Shown here piece by piece: positions 63,599 to 64,000 of a stretch of DNA of 64,000 nucleotides (the first letter of the stretch is position 1; each line of letters opens with the position of its first letter). The notes beneath the pieces are model-generated. The model was not told the DNA's origin. It did not search any database and worked only from the letters and a program-made list of their open reading frames with translations. The stretch spans positions 1 through 64,000 of the forward strand of contig NZ_JACHLI010000011.1 of NCBI RefSeq assembly GCF_014204515.1, given 5' to 3'. Position numbers and translations under genes: made by a program. This DNA is from Pseudomonas nitroreducens. Lineage in GTDB: Bacteria > Pseudomonadota > Gammaproteobacteria > Pseudomonadales > Pseudomonadaceae.

Positions 63599-64000
63599 AT
63601 GTACGATTGGCTAGTAGTACAGCTGGGACGCCTGAACGTCAGCCTGAAGCTGGTGGTGGGCTTCGGCATTCTCCTCTTCCTCACCCTGCTGGTGCTGCTC
63701 GGCGGCCTGCGCAGCCTGGACAACCAGGCCGAGCGCGGCGCGCAGCTGGCGACCATCACCGAGCTCAACGACCTCAGCCAGCAGGCCAACCTCGCCCGCC
63801 TGCAGTTCGAGCTGGGCGGCGACCGCAGCCAGGCCGGGAAGGTGGAGCAGCACAGCACGAAGATGCTGGAGCTGATCGAGCAGCGCCTCAAGGGCAGCGA
63901 CGTCGACGTCAGGCAGCTGCAGGCGGCACGCCAGGCCGTCAGCGAGTACCGCGAAGCCTTCAGCGCCCTGACCCGCGCCGTCGATCAGCGTACCCAGGCC
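63599..64000 (+). CDS. Second HBM-type chemoreceptor, partial at the window edge
   Basis: 134 codons are visible and the frame is still open at the right edge. The ATG at 63599 begins MYDWLVVQLGRLNVSLKLVV, followed by a membrane helix (GFGILLFLTLLVLLGGL) and the start of a helical periplasmic domain (ERGAQLATITELNDLSQQANLARLQFELGG) that parallels the first chemoreceptor (LGEISELIAIAKDLRIARLKFQ). It therefore looks like a tandem paralogue of the gene at 61302-63215. The ligand is unknown and the signalling half lies outside the window. CTGGAG is upstream. Confidence 0.85.
   Translation, partial: MYDWLVVQLGRLNVSLKLVVGFGILLFLTLLVLLGGLRSLDNQAERGAQLATITELNDLSQQANLARLQFELGGDRSQAGKVEQHSTKMLELIEQRLKGSDVDVRQLQAARQAVSEYREAFSALTRAVDQRTQA

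Noticed and set aside
63415..63891. 158-codon minus-strand frame near the right edge
   Set aside because: It is antisense to the start of the second chemoreceptor, whose membrane helix and sensor sequence are clear.

Overview
The window is G+C-rich, densely coding DNA from a Pseudomonas of the P. aeruginosa lineage. Its proteins closely resemble P. aeruginosa proteins as I remember them, but they differ enough (a longer PhaZ, many lineage-type intergenic repeats) to suggest a relative such as the P. citronellolis/nitroreducens/knackmussii group. The species is an inference. I see no rRNA, tRNA, CRISPR array, prophage or insertion sequence.

Left part (about 0.1-34 kb): comF; a ModE-like regulator with a miniature ModA-like periplasmic protein; the kinase srkA; rarD; a 0.65-kb gene-free tract rich in DnaA-box-like 9-mers; an ACT-domain protein and a GNAT acetyltransferase; malate synthase G (glcB); a 0.85-kb repeat-filled gap with a hexanucleotide microsatellite; an NCS1 nucleobase transporter; a GST; the ferrichrome cell-surface signalling locus fiuI-fiuR-fiuA behind a Fur-box-like site; a PP2C-like phosphatase; a secreted beta-propeller protein; a second GST; the creBC two-component system with its target creD and small downstream genes; a retropepsin-like protein; an HD-GYP protein; an acyltransferase; two tandem DUF2780 proteins; a 14-TM MFS pump; a second retropepsin-like protein; a cold-shock protein; dbpA; and yccS.

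Right part (about 34-64 kb): a solute-binding protein, malic enzyme, an M48 lipoprotein peptidase with a nuclease, rpmE, priA, argS, a SPOR protein, heat-shock hslVU and a DUF971 protein. Then comes the medium-chain-length PHA cluster: phaC1-phaZ-phaC2-phaD on the plus strand facing phaI-phaF on the minus strand, plus a PHA-granule-region protein. It is followed by the ubiquinone operon ubiE-ubiJ-ubiB, hisI-hisE, tatABC, rsmE and two HBM-type chemoreceptors, the second cut by the window edge.

From memory of PAO1 gene order, the left part follows PA0489 down to PA0454 and the right part follows PA5046 up to PA5073. The join near 34-35 kb is what a single inversion around the replication origin would give.

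Regulatory sites that can be read include a sigma-54 promoter before phaC1, a sigma-32 promoter before hslVU, palindromes before glcB, the NCS1 gene and phaI, spaced GTGTGG repeats before creD, and a large hairpin between phaZ and phaC2. At least five families of intergenic repeats recur. One, made of degenerate heptamers, sits directly 3' of four separate genes.
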